From the NCBI GenBank assembly GCA_043808235.1, contig JAZDFC010000019.1, positions 1 through 64,000 on the forward strand: a DNA stretch of 64,000 nt, read 5' to 3'. The translations under genes were made by a program, and so were the position numbers. Below are positions 25,938 to 34,845 of this stretch, one piece after another. Numbering within the stretch: position 1 is the stretch's first letter; every line of letters starts with the position of its first letter. This DNA comes from JAZDFC01 sp043808235. GTDB lineage: Bacteria; Bacteroidota; Ignavibacteria; Ignavibacteriales; Melioribacteraceae. The notes beneath the pieces are model-generated. The model had not been told where the DNA came from. It worked only from the letters and a program-made list of their open reading frames with translations, and did no database searches.

Positions 25938-27125
25938 ATGTTTAGAAGAAAACACTATAATACCCTTCTGCTGCGTCTTCAGGAAAAAAGAAAATTTATC
26001 CAGGTTATCGGCGGTCCCCGTCAATGTGGCAAAACAACTCTTGCCCGTCAGGTTGTGGAAATCATAAATTTAGATACGCATTTTGTTACCGCTGATTCAC
26101 CAATTCCTTTCGCGCCGGTTTGGATTGAGCAGCAATGGGAAACGGCGCGAGTATTGGCGAAAAAAAGTTCCAACGGAGCTATTCTCGTTCTAGACGAGAT
26201 ACAAAAGGTGTCTGGATGGGAGGAAGTAATAAAAAGATTATGGGACGAAGATTCAGCATCCGGATTGAGTTTAAAAGCGGTAATTCTTGGAAGTTCACCT
26301 TTGCTAATTCAACGTGGATTATCCGAGAGTTTGACCGGAAGATATGAACTGATTTCGCTCTCTCATTGGAGTTTTACCGAAATGCGAGATGCCTTCGGCT
26401 GGAATTATAATCAATATGTTTACTTCGGCGGATATCCCGGTGCGGCAGAACTGATAAATGATGAAGAACGATGGTCGAAATATATCAGGGATTCCCTAAT
26501 CGAGACGACGATTTCGAGAGATATTCTTTTTTTAACAAGGGTTGATAAACCGGCTCTGCTAAGACAGCTTTTTCATTATGGAATAGAATATTCCGGTCAA
26601 ATTGTTTCATATCAAAAAATAGTAGGGCAACTGCAGGATGCGGGAAATACTACTACCTTAGCACACTACTTAAAATTACTTTCGGGAGCCGGAATATTGA
26701 CAGGATTGGAAAAATATTCCGGGTCTCAGATCCGAAGGCGTGCATCAAGTCCGAAGTTTTTAGTTCTGAATAATGCGCTTATTTCTTCTCAATTGGAATT
26801 ATCTTTTGACCAAGCCGTTGAGAAAAAAGACTATTGGGGAAGGCTTGTAGAAAGTACTGTAGGGGCGCATCTTTTTAATGAAGCCCTCGGTACAAAGTAT
26901 TCCATATTGTACTGGCGGGAAGGAGCAAAAGAAGTTGATTTTGTTATTCAGTATGGATCAAAAATTGTCGCCATTGAAGTGAAAAGCGGAAAGAAGGGAG
27001 ACACTCTTCCGGGACTTGAATCATTTTGTAAAAAATACAATCCTTCAAAAAAATTACTTGTTGGAGAGAAAGGAATACCTGTTGAGGAATTTTTGCTTAT
27101 TCCAATCAGTGAATGGTTTGCTTAA
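25938..27125 (+). CDS. AAA-type ATPase with DUF4143 / PD-(D/E)XK-like C-terminus
   Basis: A 395-residue cytoplasmic ATPase. The P-loop is GGPRQCGKTTLARQV with Lys32, Walker B is AILVLDEIQKV (about 85-95), and sensor-like ILGSSPLLIQRGL follows. The C-terminal DUF4143 region ends in EVDFVIQ..IVAIEVKSGKK, an arrangement like the PD-(D/E)XK nuclease core. The family is common, mobile and of unclear biology; some members have been proposed to act in stress or defence. The gene is monocistronic and preceded by the TTGAGTAAATT repeat array, without a normal Shine-Dalgarno. The start is fixed by homology of the N-terminal RKHYNTLLLRL. Confidence 0.9.
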   Translation: MFRRKHYNTLLLRLQEKRKFIQVIGGPRQCGKTTLARQVVEIINLDTHFVTADSPIPFAPVWIEQQWETARVLAKKSSNGAILVLDEIQKVSGWEEVIKRLWDEDSASGLSLKAVILGSSPLLIQRGLSESLTGRYELISLSHWSFTEMRDAFGWNYNQYVYFGGYPGAAELINDEERWSKYIRDSLIETTISRDILFLTRVDKPALLRQLFHYGIEYSGQIVSYQKIVGQLQDAGNTTTLAHYLKLLSGAGILTGLEKYSGSQIRRRASSPKFLVLNNALISSQLELSFDQAVEKKDYWGRLVESTVGAHLFNEALGTKYSILYWREGAKEVDFVIQYGSKIVAIEVKSGKKGDTLPGLESFCKKYNPSKKLLVGEKGIPVEEFLLIPISEWFA

Positions 27126-27274
27126 GGAAACTTTTTATTCGGTGCTATTTTAAACGAAAAGTCTTTCATGTTTTTCAGTATACGAATATTTTTGTTTGTA
27201 ACACAGTTAATATCAAACCGTCATAAGTAACGAAAATATTATTAATTGTGGAAGAATATCCGGGATTCAATTTA

Positions 27275-29137
27275 ATGTTGACTTTCATATTCAGTCATAA
27301 CCTCAAAAAAACAGTTCGTTCAATTCTGTGGCACCGGGAACTCGCTTCAAAAATTTTCATGACAATAGTTCTTCTTCTCCTGGCTCTCAACTTACTTTCT
27401 CTAGGAGTGTTCATTGATGAAGTATTGAATATAACAGCCAAGGATATGAATCCCGTCGAAGTAATTAACGGAGTTTTGATTTACTATTTCTTGTTTGATT
27501 TTTTACTTCGCATCTTTTTTCAAAAAGTACCTGGCATGATTATTCAGCCATACCTTTTAATGCCCATATCGAGAAAGAGTTTACTCCGGTTTTTATTATT
27601 CAAAACCCTTCTATCACCGTTCAATTATTTCCCGCTGCTTGTATTAATTCCGGTTGCAATCAAAGTAATTGGAGCATCATACGACACCGGGGGAACGTTA
27701 ATCTGGTTAATTGCAATAATGTCGATTGTGATCTCGTCAAATTTCATTTTTTTCCTTATTCAAAAATTGCAAATGGCAAAGAGCAGAACGGTTTTAATTG
27801 CAATTTTTATTATTACCGCATTTATTGCACTTGATAAATTGAACATATTCAATATTACGGTATTGTCCGGAAATATCTTTCAAGCGCTGCTCGAAAATAG
27901 AGGGCTCATTATTATTCCTGTTTTAGTTGCTATGATTTCGTATCGTTTTAATTTCAAATTCCTTCAAAAATATTTCTATCTCGATAATTATTCCGATCAA
28001 AGAAAAAGTACTTCAGGCACTTCAAATATTTACAGCTTCTTTGAAAAATTTGGCGAGATTGGAAATTATCTTTCTCTCGAATTGAAACTTCTTCTGCGTA
28101 ATAAAAGAAGCCGATCGAGTTTGATGATGACGATTATGGTAATCTTTATTGTGCCAATATATTATCTGACGATTCAGGAGGAAATCAATCCTTATCCCAA
28201 ACCGGATAAAGAAGTGATTGCGGCAATCAAATCACAGATTCCCGAAGAACATGAATGCGCCGTTACATTTCGAGTTGAGGCTAATAATCTTCCAAAGGAC
28301 GCTCACGTTTTTGTAACCGGTGATAATGCTGTGTTCGGTCCGTGGCAACCGGATGTATTTCCGATGGTGCAGCAACCGGATAAAAGCTGGCAAAGAACTT
28401 TCTTGTTTCCCAAAAATGTAAATGTAGAATTTATTTTTACACTCGGTACATGGCAGAATGAAATGAAGATGGGTGACGGCGTATCTCCGCAAAAAGGATA
28501 TTTCACAGCAAACAGTGATACGACAATCGTTTATAAAAATCCTAATTGGGGTATCCCGCGCAGATCAACTTTCTTCGATGTATTTCTAATTTACATGGGA
28601 CTTTTATTCACCGGATTTTTGATACTCGTTTATGGGCAGTTTATATACAGCTGGGAAAGTTCATACTTCGATTTTATTATGAGTGTGCCGGTGAATATTT
28701 ACAAATACATTTATTCAAAATGGGTGCTGATGCTGATATTCGGAACAGCATTGTACTTGATAAGTATGGCAACCTATTTCATCTCACCGCAAATATTTTT
28801 TATTAACACACTTCTATTCATATATAATATTGGCGTGAATAGTTTTATAATAATCTTCTGGGCTGCTCTTTCGCGTAAGCGGTTTGATTTGAACGAAAGT
28901 ATTTTGAGCACACAGGGAAAGGGTGGTACGCAGTTCTCAACGATACTTCCTACTTTCATCTTACCGATATTAATTTATTTACCGTTCGCATTTACCGGTA
29001 AGCATGAATATGGTTTTTATTTTTTTGGCATACTCGGGTTTACAGGATTTATATTTCATCGATACTTTCTCAAGTTAGCAGTCAAATATTTCCATTCGCA
29101 GCGATATAAAATGGCTGCGGGATTTAGACAGAAATAA
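27275..29137 (+). CDS. DUF5687-family ABC-type permease carrying an inserted CBM20-like domain
   Basis: About 620 residues. I place the start at ATG 27275 (MLTFIFSHNLKKTVRS), where family members begin; an upstream in-frame GTG at 27248 is possible, and neither has a good ribosome site. The first half has helices and the DUF5687 wording LIYYFLFDFLLRIF and PYLLMPISRKSLL. Between two membrane blocks (about residues 310-445) is a soluble segment with VTFRVEANNLPKDAHVFVTG, FGPWQPD and WQRTFLFP..VEFIFTLGTW, which reads as a starch-binding CBM20 fold. This is unusual for an ABC permease. Topology suggests it faces the periplasm. The ATPase gene follows after 11 bases, so the pair form one exporter of unknown substrate. 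Confidence 0.85.
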   Translation: MLTFIFSHNLKKTVRSILWHRELASKIFMTIVLLLLALNLLSLGVFIDEVLNITAKDMNPVEVINGVLIYYFLFDFLLRIFFQKVPGMIIQPYLLMPISRKSLLRFLLFKTLLSPFNYFPLLVLIPVAIKVIGASYDTGGTLIWLIAIMSIVISSNFIFFLIQKLQMAKSRTVLIAIFIITAFIALDKLNIFNITVLSGNIFQALLENRGLIIIPVLVAMISYRFNFKFLQKYFYLDNYSDQRKSTSGTSNIYSFFEKFGEIGNYLSLELKLLLRNKRSRSSLMMTIMVIFIVPIYYLTIQEEINPYPKPDKEVIAAIKSQIPEEHECAVTFRVEANNLPKDAHVFVTGDNAVFGPWQPDVFPMVQQPDKSWQRTFLFPKNVNVEFIFTLGTWQNEMKMGDGVSPQKGYFTANSDTTIVYKNPNWGIPRRSTFFDVFLIYMGLLFTGFLILVYGQFIYSWESSYFDFIMSVPVNIYKYIYSKWVLMLIFGTALYLISMATYFISPQIFFINTLLFIYNIGVNSFIIIFWAALSRKRFDLNESILSTQGKGGTQFSTILPTFILPILIYLPFAFTGKHEYGFYFFGILGFTGFIFHRYFLKLAVKYFHSQRYKMAAGFRQK

Positions 29138-29148
29138 GGAAATTGAAA

Positions 29149-29844
29149 ATGATAGAAACAAAGGATCTCGTAAAAAAGTATAGCGGCAATACAGTATTAA
29201 ATCTACCGGATTTTAAAATATGCGCAGGCGAATGTTTCGGACTGGTCGGGAATAACGGCGCCGGTAAAACTACTTTTTTCAGTCTCATTCTCGATTTGAT
29301 TGAAGCAACCAGTGGAAAAGTATTATCGAAAGGGATTGAGGTTCGAATGAGTGAGCATTGGAAAAAGTTCACCGGTTCATATCTCGATGAAAGATTTTTG
29401 ATTGACTTTCTCACTCCCGAAGAATACCTGGAATTTGTGCGGAAGACATATTCGATATCGCTCGAAGACTATAAAATGTTTTTGGAACGTTTTGGTGAAT
29501 TCTTCAACGGCGAGATTTTAAATAAGAAAAAATACATACGCGATTTATCAAGAGGCAACCAAAAGAAAATCGGAATTGCTGCGTCAATGCTCTCAAATCC
29601 AGAAGTATTAATTTTAGATGAACCATTCCCTCATCTCGACCCTACATCGGTATTCCGTTTGAAAAAAATGCTGAATGAATATCACCAAACCCGAAGAACG
29701 ACAATATTAATTTCAAGTCACGATTTGAACCATGTTACCGAAGTGTGTGAGCGAATTGCAATTCTTGAGCGCGGCAACATCATCCACGATTTGAAAACCA
29801 ACGATTCGACACTTCAAAAACTGCAGTCGTATTTTGCAGTGTAA
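29149..29844 (+). CDS. ABC transporter ATP-binding protein (partner of DUF5687 permease)
   Basis: About 231 residues. Walker A GLVGNNGAGKTTFFS, signature LSRGNQKKIGIAASML, Walker B VLILDEPFPHLDP and the switch His in LISSHDLNHVTE are all present, so it should hydrolyse ATP. ATG 29149 is chosen because AAGGA lies eight bases upstream; the TTG at 29143 lies too close. It starts 11 bases after the permease stop. This simple ATPase-plus-permease layout matches ABC-2-like exporters. Confidence 0.93.
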   Translation: MIETKDLVKKYSGNTVLNLPDFKICAGECFGLVGNNGAGKTTFFSLILDLIEATSGKVLSKGIEVRMSEHWKKFTGSYLDERFLIDFLTPEEYLEFVRKTYSISLEDYKMFLERFGEFFNGEILNKKKYIRDLSRGNQKKIGIAASMLSNPEVLILDEPFPHLDPTSVFRLKKMLNEYHQTRRTTILISSHDLNHVTEVCERIAILERGNIIHDLKTNDSTLQKLQSYFAV

Positions 29845-29969
29845 AAGGGAAGTAAGAAATATCGATTCCTTGAAGAATTGAGATTTGCAGTTGAATGTAT
29901 TGATTAATAATACATTATCGAGCATGTTTGAGATGAAAAAACTAAAAGTAATCCGGATGTGAACTCATT

Positions 29970-31337
29970 ATGCATAATCAATTTTTTAAAATATCGTTTT
30001 TCGTTTGGCTGTTTCTGAATACAATAGCAGTGTTTCCTCAGACAGTGAAAATATTTATATCGGATTTACCCTCGAACAAAGCAGCTGTCTTTTCGCTCAG
30101 CGGTGAAAAAACATTCTTCCTTGATTCCGTATTTACAAATTCACCGGGCATGTTTGAATTTGAAACCGATGAAACAAAATATCGCAACGGTTTTTACCGC
30201 TTGTCGCTTTCCGGTAATAAATCGGTGGATTTTATTTTTGATGAAAATAATGTCGAATTAAAAACCGATGCAAATAATATTCTCGACAGTATGAAGGCGA
30301 TAAAATCCGTAAGCAACAAGTTGTATTACTCTTTTGTGAAGTTGAATAAAGAATATAAGACTAAGACGGAGTTGTTGCAACTAATACTGGCGCGGTATCC
30401 AAAGGATGATGATTATTATTCAGCAACTCAAAACAAGTTGATTGAAGTGCAGAATCAGTATTTGGATTTTGTGAGGAATACTTCTCAAACAAATCCGAAT
30501 TCGTTTATTGCGAGATACATTTTGTCTTCACAGCTCCCGGTGATTCTGTTAAACATTGCTGCCGAAAATCAATTAGCCTATTTAAAATTGCATGCTCTCG
30601 ATAATGTTGATTTTACTGATGCTGGATTAATAAACTCGGATGTTTTCACAAACAAAACGATTGAGTACTTGACTTATTTTCGCAATCCCCAATTCCCGAA
30701 AGAACTGCTTGAAAAAGAATTTATGGCTGCTGTGGATTCTGTTCTCAATAGAGCGAAAGTGAATGAGTTGGTTTACCAGCATATCACGGAATACCTTGTT
30801 GACGGATTTAAAAAATTCGGTTTCGATTTGGTGATTGATTACATCGTGGAGAATTATGTTATAAAAGATGATCTGTGTCTCGATGTGAAAACCGAGGGAT
30901 TGATAAAGCGCCGTATCGAGCAGGCAAAGAAATTTAAAATCGGGATGACTGTGCCGGATATTATTATGCCGGATTTAAATGGAAACACAGTTGAATTGAA
31001 TAAACTCACAGCAGAGAAAGTATTAATTGTTTTTTATGCAAGCTGGTGTCCCCACTGTGAGGAATTACTTCCGAAATTGAATGAGCTGCAGGCGAAACAA
31101 AAAGAAAAGCTGGAAATACTTACCGTATCATTGGACAGCAGTAAAACTGACTGGCAGAATTTCGTAAAAAATAATTCATCGAGTTGCACAAATCTATTTG
31201 ACGGAAAAGGCTGGGACGGAAAAGCTGCATCGGATTATTTTATATATGCAACACCTTCGATGTTTCTCGTTGATAAAGATAAAAAGGTCATTGCAAAGCC
31301 GATGAGTTATGAGGAGGTTATTCAATCTATCAAATAA
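29970..31337 (+). CDS. TlpA-like thiol-disulfide oxidoreductase with DUF4369-like N-terminus
   Basis: A 455-residue exported protein with a signal peptide (1-24, ending VFPQT). The N-terminal beta domain is of the DUF4369 kind (about 25-120, with YRLSLSGNKSVDFIFDENNV). The middle is helical, and the C-terminal thioredoxin domain starts about 330. The redox pair Cys360 and Cys363 lies in FYASWCPHCEELLP, and the cis-Pro is in YATPSMFLVD. Such proteins keep periplasmic cysteines reduced or resolve disulfides; the partner here is unknown. It is 125 bases after the ABC ATPase gene. Two more TlpA-like genes are at 36552 and 39932. Confidence 0.9.
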   Translation: MHNQFFKISFFVWLFLNTIAVFPQTVKIFISDLPSNKAAVFSLSGEKTFFLDSVFTNSPGMFEFETDETKYRNGFYRLSLSGNKSVDFIFDENNVELKTDANNILDSMKAIKSVSNKLYYSFVKLNKEYKTKTELLQLILARYPKDDDYYSATQNKLIEVQNQYLDFVRNTSQTNPNSFIARYILSSQLPVILLNIAAENQLAYLKLHALDNVDFTDAGLINSDVFTNKTIEYLTYFRNPQFPKELLEKEFMAAVDSVLNRAKVNELVYQHITEYLVDGFKKFGFDLVIDYIVENYVIKDDLCLDVKTEGLIKRRIEQAKKFKIGMTVPDIIMPDLNGNTVELNKLTAEKVLIVFYASWCPHCEELLPKLNELQAKQKEKLEILTVSLDSSKTDWQNFVKNNSSSCTNLFDGKGWDGKAASDYFIYATPSMFLVDKDKKVIAKPMSYEEVIQSIK

Positions 31338-31414
31338 ATACTATTGTCATGGTTTACCCGGCAGTCGCTGCTTGTCCAGCGAAGCTGGAAACCAATTCAT
31401 GACTGTTGCCACTC

Positions 31415-31572
31415 CTGTCGCGGAATGGTCCGCGACAGCCAAGTAGTCTGACGACACGGCGGTTGCGAACCATTTCACGAGTGAGACAGCAAAACTCCTG
31501 TCGTGGTATGGACCACGACAGCAAAGCAGCGCCCTGGCAGTCGCGAACCACTTCGCGATTGCCAGGGCGCTG
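31415..31572. repeat. REP-like palindromes upstream of the RAYT gene (four copies, alternating orientation)
   Basis: Copies lie at 31415-31438 (arms CTGTCGCGGA/TCCGCGACAG, loop ATGG), 31460-31483 (degenerate, loop CCAT), 31498-31521 (CTGTCGTGGT/ACCACGACAG, loop ATGG) and 31538-31561 (CAGTCGCGAA/TTCGCGATTG, loop CCAC). Loops ATGG and CCAT show that orientation alternates. The last copy is extended by flanking pairs to 31527-31572, a 21-bp stem with one G-T pair. Sequence changes in one arm are matched in the other. A more decayed copy is visible at about 31341-31408. Confidence 0.85.
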
Positions 31573-31601
31573 ATTATGGAGTAAATAAATAGGTTATCTC
31601 T

Positions 31602-32156
31602 ATGGGTTTACGAGGAAGAAATAATTTATCGGAAGAAAGATTTTTCTTCGTTACAACAACCGTTGTCCGGCATCTTAATGTCTTTTCCGATGAAAATACC
31701 TGCGATATTTTGATATCCAACATTAAGCATTATCAAAAGAGATACGACTTTAAAATATTAGCTTATGTAATCATGCCTTCCCATTTCCATTGGATTGTAT
31801 TCACCGAACCAAAGAACGGAACTGTATCGGATATCATGCGGGATATTAAAAAATATTCTGCATGGGATATAATGCTATATCTTGTTGCGAACAACGAATG
31901 CGAAAAAATATTCAAAGAAGAAGCAAAGGATTACAATAATCAGAAACGAAAATTTTGGATGCCGCGCTTTCATGATGAAGTGATACGAAATCAGAAAATG
32001 TTTTGGAGTAAGCTGCGTTATATTCACAATAATCCGGTTGAAGCTGGATTGGTGAGGAAGCTGGAAGAGTACAAATATTCCAGTGCGAGGAATTATATCA
32101 ACGGTGATCATTCGGTTCTTCTTGTTGATACAGAATATGCTGGAATTGAAATGTAG
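31602..32156 (+). CDS. REP-associated tyrosine transposase (RAYT, Y1/HUH family)
   Basis: A 184-residue single-strand DNA transposase relative. The HUH metal-binding pair is His61 and His63 in IMPSHFHWIVF. The family block RYIHNNPVEAGLV (139-151) follows, and YKYSSARNY lies near the C-terminus. Tyr140 is a candidate nucleophile, but the catalytic Tyr cannot be fixed by eye. RAYTs are domesticated enzymes that act on short palindromic REP sequences, and here such palindromes lie on both sides. It is a single-copy gene without terminal inverted repeats of an insertion sequence, reading away from a strong 21-bp hairpin that ends 29 bases before its ATG. Confidence 0.92.
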   Translation: MGLRGRNNLSEERFFFVTTTVVRHLNVFSDENTCDILISNIKHYQKRYDFKILAYVIMPSHFHWIVFTEPKNGTVSDIMRDIKKYSAWDIMLYLVANNECEKIFKEEAKDYNNQKRKFWMPRFHDEVIRNQKMFWSKLRYIHNNPVEAGLVRKLEEYKYSSARNYINGDHSVLLVDTEYAGIEM

Positions 32157-32162
32157 TAATCT

Positions 32163-32370
32163 CTGTCGCGGTGTGGACCTCGACAGTCAGGTGGATTAAC
32201 TGGGCAGTCGCGGACCAATCCGCGACTGAATTACTGCGAATCGACGACCGGGGATAAAATCTCTGTCGTGGTATGGACCATGACAACCTGGTACACATGG
32301 CAGTCGTGAACCATTTCACGACTGAAATGAAGCTGTCATGGTAAGACCCCCAAAGGGATACGCATGACAG
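32163..32370. repeat. REP-like palindromes downstream of the RAYT gene (five copies)
   Basis: Copies are at 32163-32186 (CTGTCGCGGT/ACCTCGACAG, one mismatch), 32205-32228 (CAGTCGCGGA/TCCGCGACTG), 32263-32286 (CTGTCGTGGT/ACCATGACAA), 32301-32324 (CAGTCGTGAA/TTCACGACTG) and 32333-32370 (arms CTGTCATG/CATGACAG around a longer, altered loop). The first begins six bases after the RAYT stop. Orientation again alternates (loops GTGG, CCAA, ATGG, CCAT), giving two clear head-to-head pairs. A word like CAGGTGG or CTGGTAC follows the copies of one orientation. Confidence 0.85.
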
Positions 32371-32388
32371 CCGAGTTAAGAGTTCGAA

Positions 32389-32823
32389 CTACAACGTCAG
32401 TATTTTTCTTCCTTCTTTAATATAATTCGCTAGGACTTCGCCCATATATTTTACATCAACGCCAAGTGCGGTTAATTTTTCGGAGACTTGATATTTATCC
32501 GCACATGCTTTGCATGCTTCTAATTTTATCCCGGCGGTTTTCATTTCAACCACACGTTTTTGGAGCGCTTCGTCTTCAGCTAATAATTTATCTGACGGTC
32601 CCCAAATAAGTAATGTGATTTTATTTGCTTCCCACCATCCGTATTTCGGCGCGTTCTGCGTGAACATAAAAACCATGTTCTCGGCAACTTCTTTATCGCC
32701 GCTTGTCCATAGAATCACGAGTTCATCGGATTTGCATTCGGTCTTTTCCTGCGCTGTGGCAACTATATTAAATACAAAGACCGATAATACTATCAATAGA
32801 ATTAAATTCAGTTTTGTTTTCAT
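32389..32823 (-). CDS. Exported DsrE/DsrF-like protein
   Basis: A 144-residue protein with a signal peptide (1-25, ending ATAQE) and a DsrE-type fold: ELVILWTSGDKEVAENMVFM, then NKITLLIWGPSDKLLAED, then a Cys pair in LEACKACADKY (Cys104 and Cys107). DsrE-family proteins carry or sense sulfur or thiols on cysteines; a periplasmic member with this CxxC-like pair could be a sulfur-relay or redox protein. The function is not defined further. It lies 16 bases downstream of the LytTR regulator gene and may share its transcript. Confidence 0.82.
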   Translation of the reverse strand: MKTKLNLILLIVLSVFVFNIVATAQEKTECKSDELVILWTSGDKEVAENMVFMFTQNAPKYGWWEANKITLLIWGPSDKLLAEDEALQKRVVEMKTAGIKLEACKACADKYQVSEKLTALGVDVKYMGEVLANYIKEGRKILTL

Positions 32824-32839
32824 CTTGTCCTCATGTTTG

Positions 32840-33586
32840 TTAAAAATGGAATCTCTCTTTTAAAACCGGCAAATATGTCCTGCCGATTTCCAGAGATGTT
32901 TTTTTGCTGTCGGTCATTACGACCATATATTTACCGGTAAAACTTTTTTTAATCTTATTTATATGAGTCGCTGAAACGATTACACTCTTGTGGATTCGCA
33001 CAAACTTTTCCGGGTCAAGTAGTTCATCAAGTCTTTTTAGTGTCAAATCGAGAAAGTATTCCGTGTCGAATGTTCTAAGGAATACATATTTATCCGATGC
33101 ATAAAACCAATGAACAACTTCTGCCGGAATTAAAAGTATTTCATCTTTCACTTTTACAGAAAAATTCTGCATGTATTTATTCTTTTCAACCATTCCCTTT
33201 AATAACGATAGCAGCTGCGGTTCGATTCTGTCATTCATCGATTTAACTTTGTCAATTGTTTTTTTAACTCTCTCAACCGAGGTTGGTTTTAAAAGATAGT
33301 CTACTGCATTTGCTTCGAATGCTTTGATTGCATATTCATCGTAGGCGGTAACAAAAATAACCTTCGGAAGATTTGTTACTTTCTCCAACACCTGGAAACC
33401 GGATAGTTCGGGCAGACGAATATCTAGGAATACAAGGTCGGGTTGAAGATTTGAAATTAATTTCACAGCCGATAATCCGTCTTCCGCTTCGCCGATAATT
33501 TCAATATCCGGAAAATTGGCGAGAAGATTTCTCATCCGCTCCATTGCCGGACGTTCGTCTTCCACTATTACAGTTCTAATTTTCAT
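32840..33586 (-). CDS. LytTR-family response regulator
   Basis: A 248-residue regulator. The receiver domain (1-120) has acidic VEDER, phosphoacceptor Asp55 in VFLDIRLPEL and Lys in YLLKPTS (about 98). The LytTR DNA-binding domain spans about 145-245 (VVHWFYASDKYVFLRTFDTE, KFVRIHKSVIVSATHINKI). Its start overlaps the 3' end of the kinase gene by 11 bases, so the two are translationally coupled. Targets of LytTR regulators are usually cell-envelope genes. Confidence 0.95.
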   Translation of the reverse strand: MKIRTVIVEDERPAMERMRNLLANFPDIEIIGEAEDGLSAVKLISNLQPDLVFLDIRLPELSGFQVLEKVTNLPKVIFVTAYDEYAIKAFEANAVDYLLKPTSVERVKKTIDKVKSMNDRIEPQLLSLLKGMVEKNKYMQNFSVKVKDEILLIPAEVVHWFYASDKYVFLRTFDTEYFLDLTLKRLDELLDPEKFVRIHKSVIVSATHINKIKKSFTGKYMVVMTDSKKTSLEIGRTYLPVLKERFHF

Positions 33587-34631
33587 GTGGCAATTTAATT
33601 GTGACTAATGTTCCGCCTTCTTCGCAAGGCAAAATCGCGAACAATGCTTTACCGGAATAAATCAATTTCAATCTTTGTTCGATGCTGTAAATTCCAAAGC
33701 CGGAGCCCCTGTAATTTGATTTGATTCCAACACCGTTATCTTTTATCCGGATAGAAATAAAATCACCGGCAGGCTCAATTTTTATCTCAACTTTACCGCC
33801 TTCTTTCTTTGGAGATAAGCCGTGTATAATAGCGTTCTCGACTATTATCTGTAAAATCAACGGGGGAATTTGAACGTCCGAAAGATTTTTATCCACTGAT
33901 ATTTCATAATCCAACCGGTCGCCCATCCGGGTTTTTTCTATCTCAAGATATTCGCCGATTAATTGCAATTCCTCTTCAAGTTTTATAAGTACGTTCTCCG
34001 GCAGCGATAAGACTTTTCGGTAAATGTCGGATAGATTGAAAATGATTTTCTCCACTTTCTCCGGCTGCTTCCTCACCATTCCCATCATAGTATTAAGTGT
34101 GTTAAATAGGAAATGTGGATTTACTTTCGATTGAAGTATGGAAAGCTTCGATTCTATCTGAAGCCGTTTCAGCTCTTCATTCTCTTTCAACTTCGTTTCG
34201 AGATTTGAAGATAACCGAAGATGAAGAAAATACAGAACGCTAATAATTGTGCATGCGGAAATGAAAATAACATTCAAAGTAATGATGAATAGATGCCACA
34301 GCTTAACTTCATAAGTATCGAGCTTGCAAAAATATGCACCGCAGTAAATAGCTAATTTTAAAGATATCGCAATTACAGCCGGGACAATAATAATCACGAC
34401 CGGGATCAATACGAATAAATTTGCTTTACGACCTTTGAAAAATTTCACATACAGAAAAAGAAGTATCGCACAAAATATTGCCGTACTATTTGTGAAGGTC
34501 ATGCAAATATATAGTCTATCAAAAACCCGGTGGAAGGTAGGTTCGGGAAAAGACATTATCATTGCAACAATAACTCCGGCTATTTCCCATGAAAGTAATA
34601 TTATGAATAATTTCTTTTTATTTAACGACAT
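33576..34631 (-). CDS. LytS/YehU-type sensor histidine kinase
   Basis: About 351 residues. Four membrane helices lie in the first 145 residues, then a coiled coil (LETKLKENEELKRLQIESKL), then the His_kinase domain with His about 173 in KVNPHFLFNTLNTMMG. The ATPase domain has PPLILQIIVENAIIHGLSP and NGVGIKSNYRGSGFGI. I choose ATG 34631 over the in-frame TTG at 34643; ribosome sites are poor for both. It overlaps the downstream LytTR gene by 11 bases. Confidence 0.93.
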   Translation of the reverse strand: MSLNKKKLFIILLSWEIAGVIVAMIMSFPEPTFHRVFDRLYICMTFTNSTAIFCAILLFLYVKFFKGRKANLFVLIPVVIIIVPAVIAISLKLAIYCGAYFCKLDTYEVKLWHLFIITLNVIFISACTIISVLYFLHLRLSSNLETKLKENEELKRLQIESKLSILQSKVNPHFLFNTLNTMMGMVRKQPEKVEKIIFNLSDIYRKVLSLPENVLIKLEEELQLIGEYLEIEKTRMGDRLDYEISVDKNLSDVQIPPLILQIIVENAIIHGLSPKKEGGKVEIKIEPAGDFISIRIKDNGVGIKSNYRGSGFGIYSIEQRLKLIYSGKALFAILPCEEGGTLVTIKLPHEN

Positions 34632-34845
34632 ATAATCCAACAATTGCTGTGGTGAAATTATTTTTCTAAAAGAACTTACATGTAAAAATGAACACTTCGT
34701 GGACTCTAATCAAGCGATATCCGATAAACTGTTGAATTTAAGGAGTGAACAGCATTAAGATGTATTTATGTATTGCCCATGTTGACAACTAATATTAGGA
34801 AGGAATAGGTAACCGTTAAAGCGATTACAAAATGTTGTGTGAAAA

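Noticed and set aside
31415..32370. CRISPR-like array
   Set aside because: The repeats are palindromic, vary in sequence, alternate in orientation and have irregular spacing; the gene between them is a RAYT. No cas genes are present.
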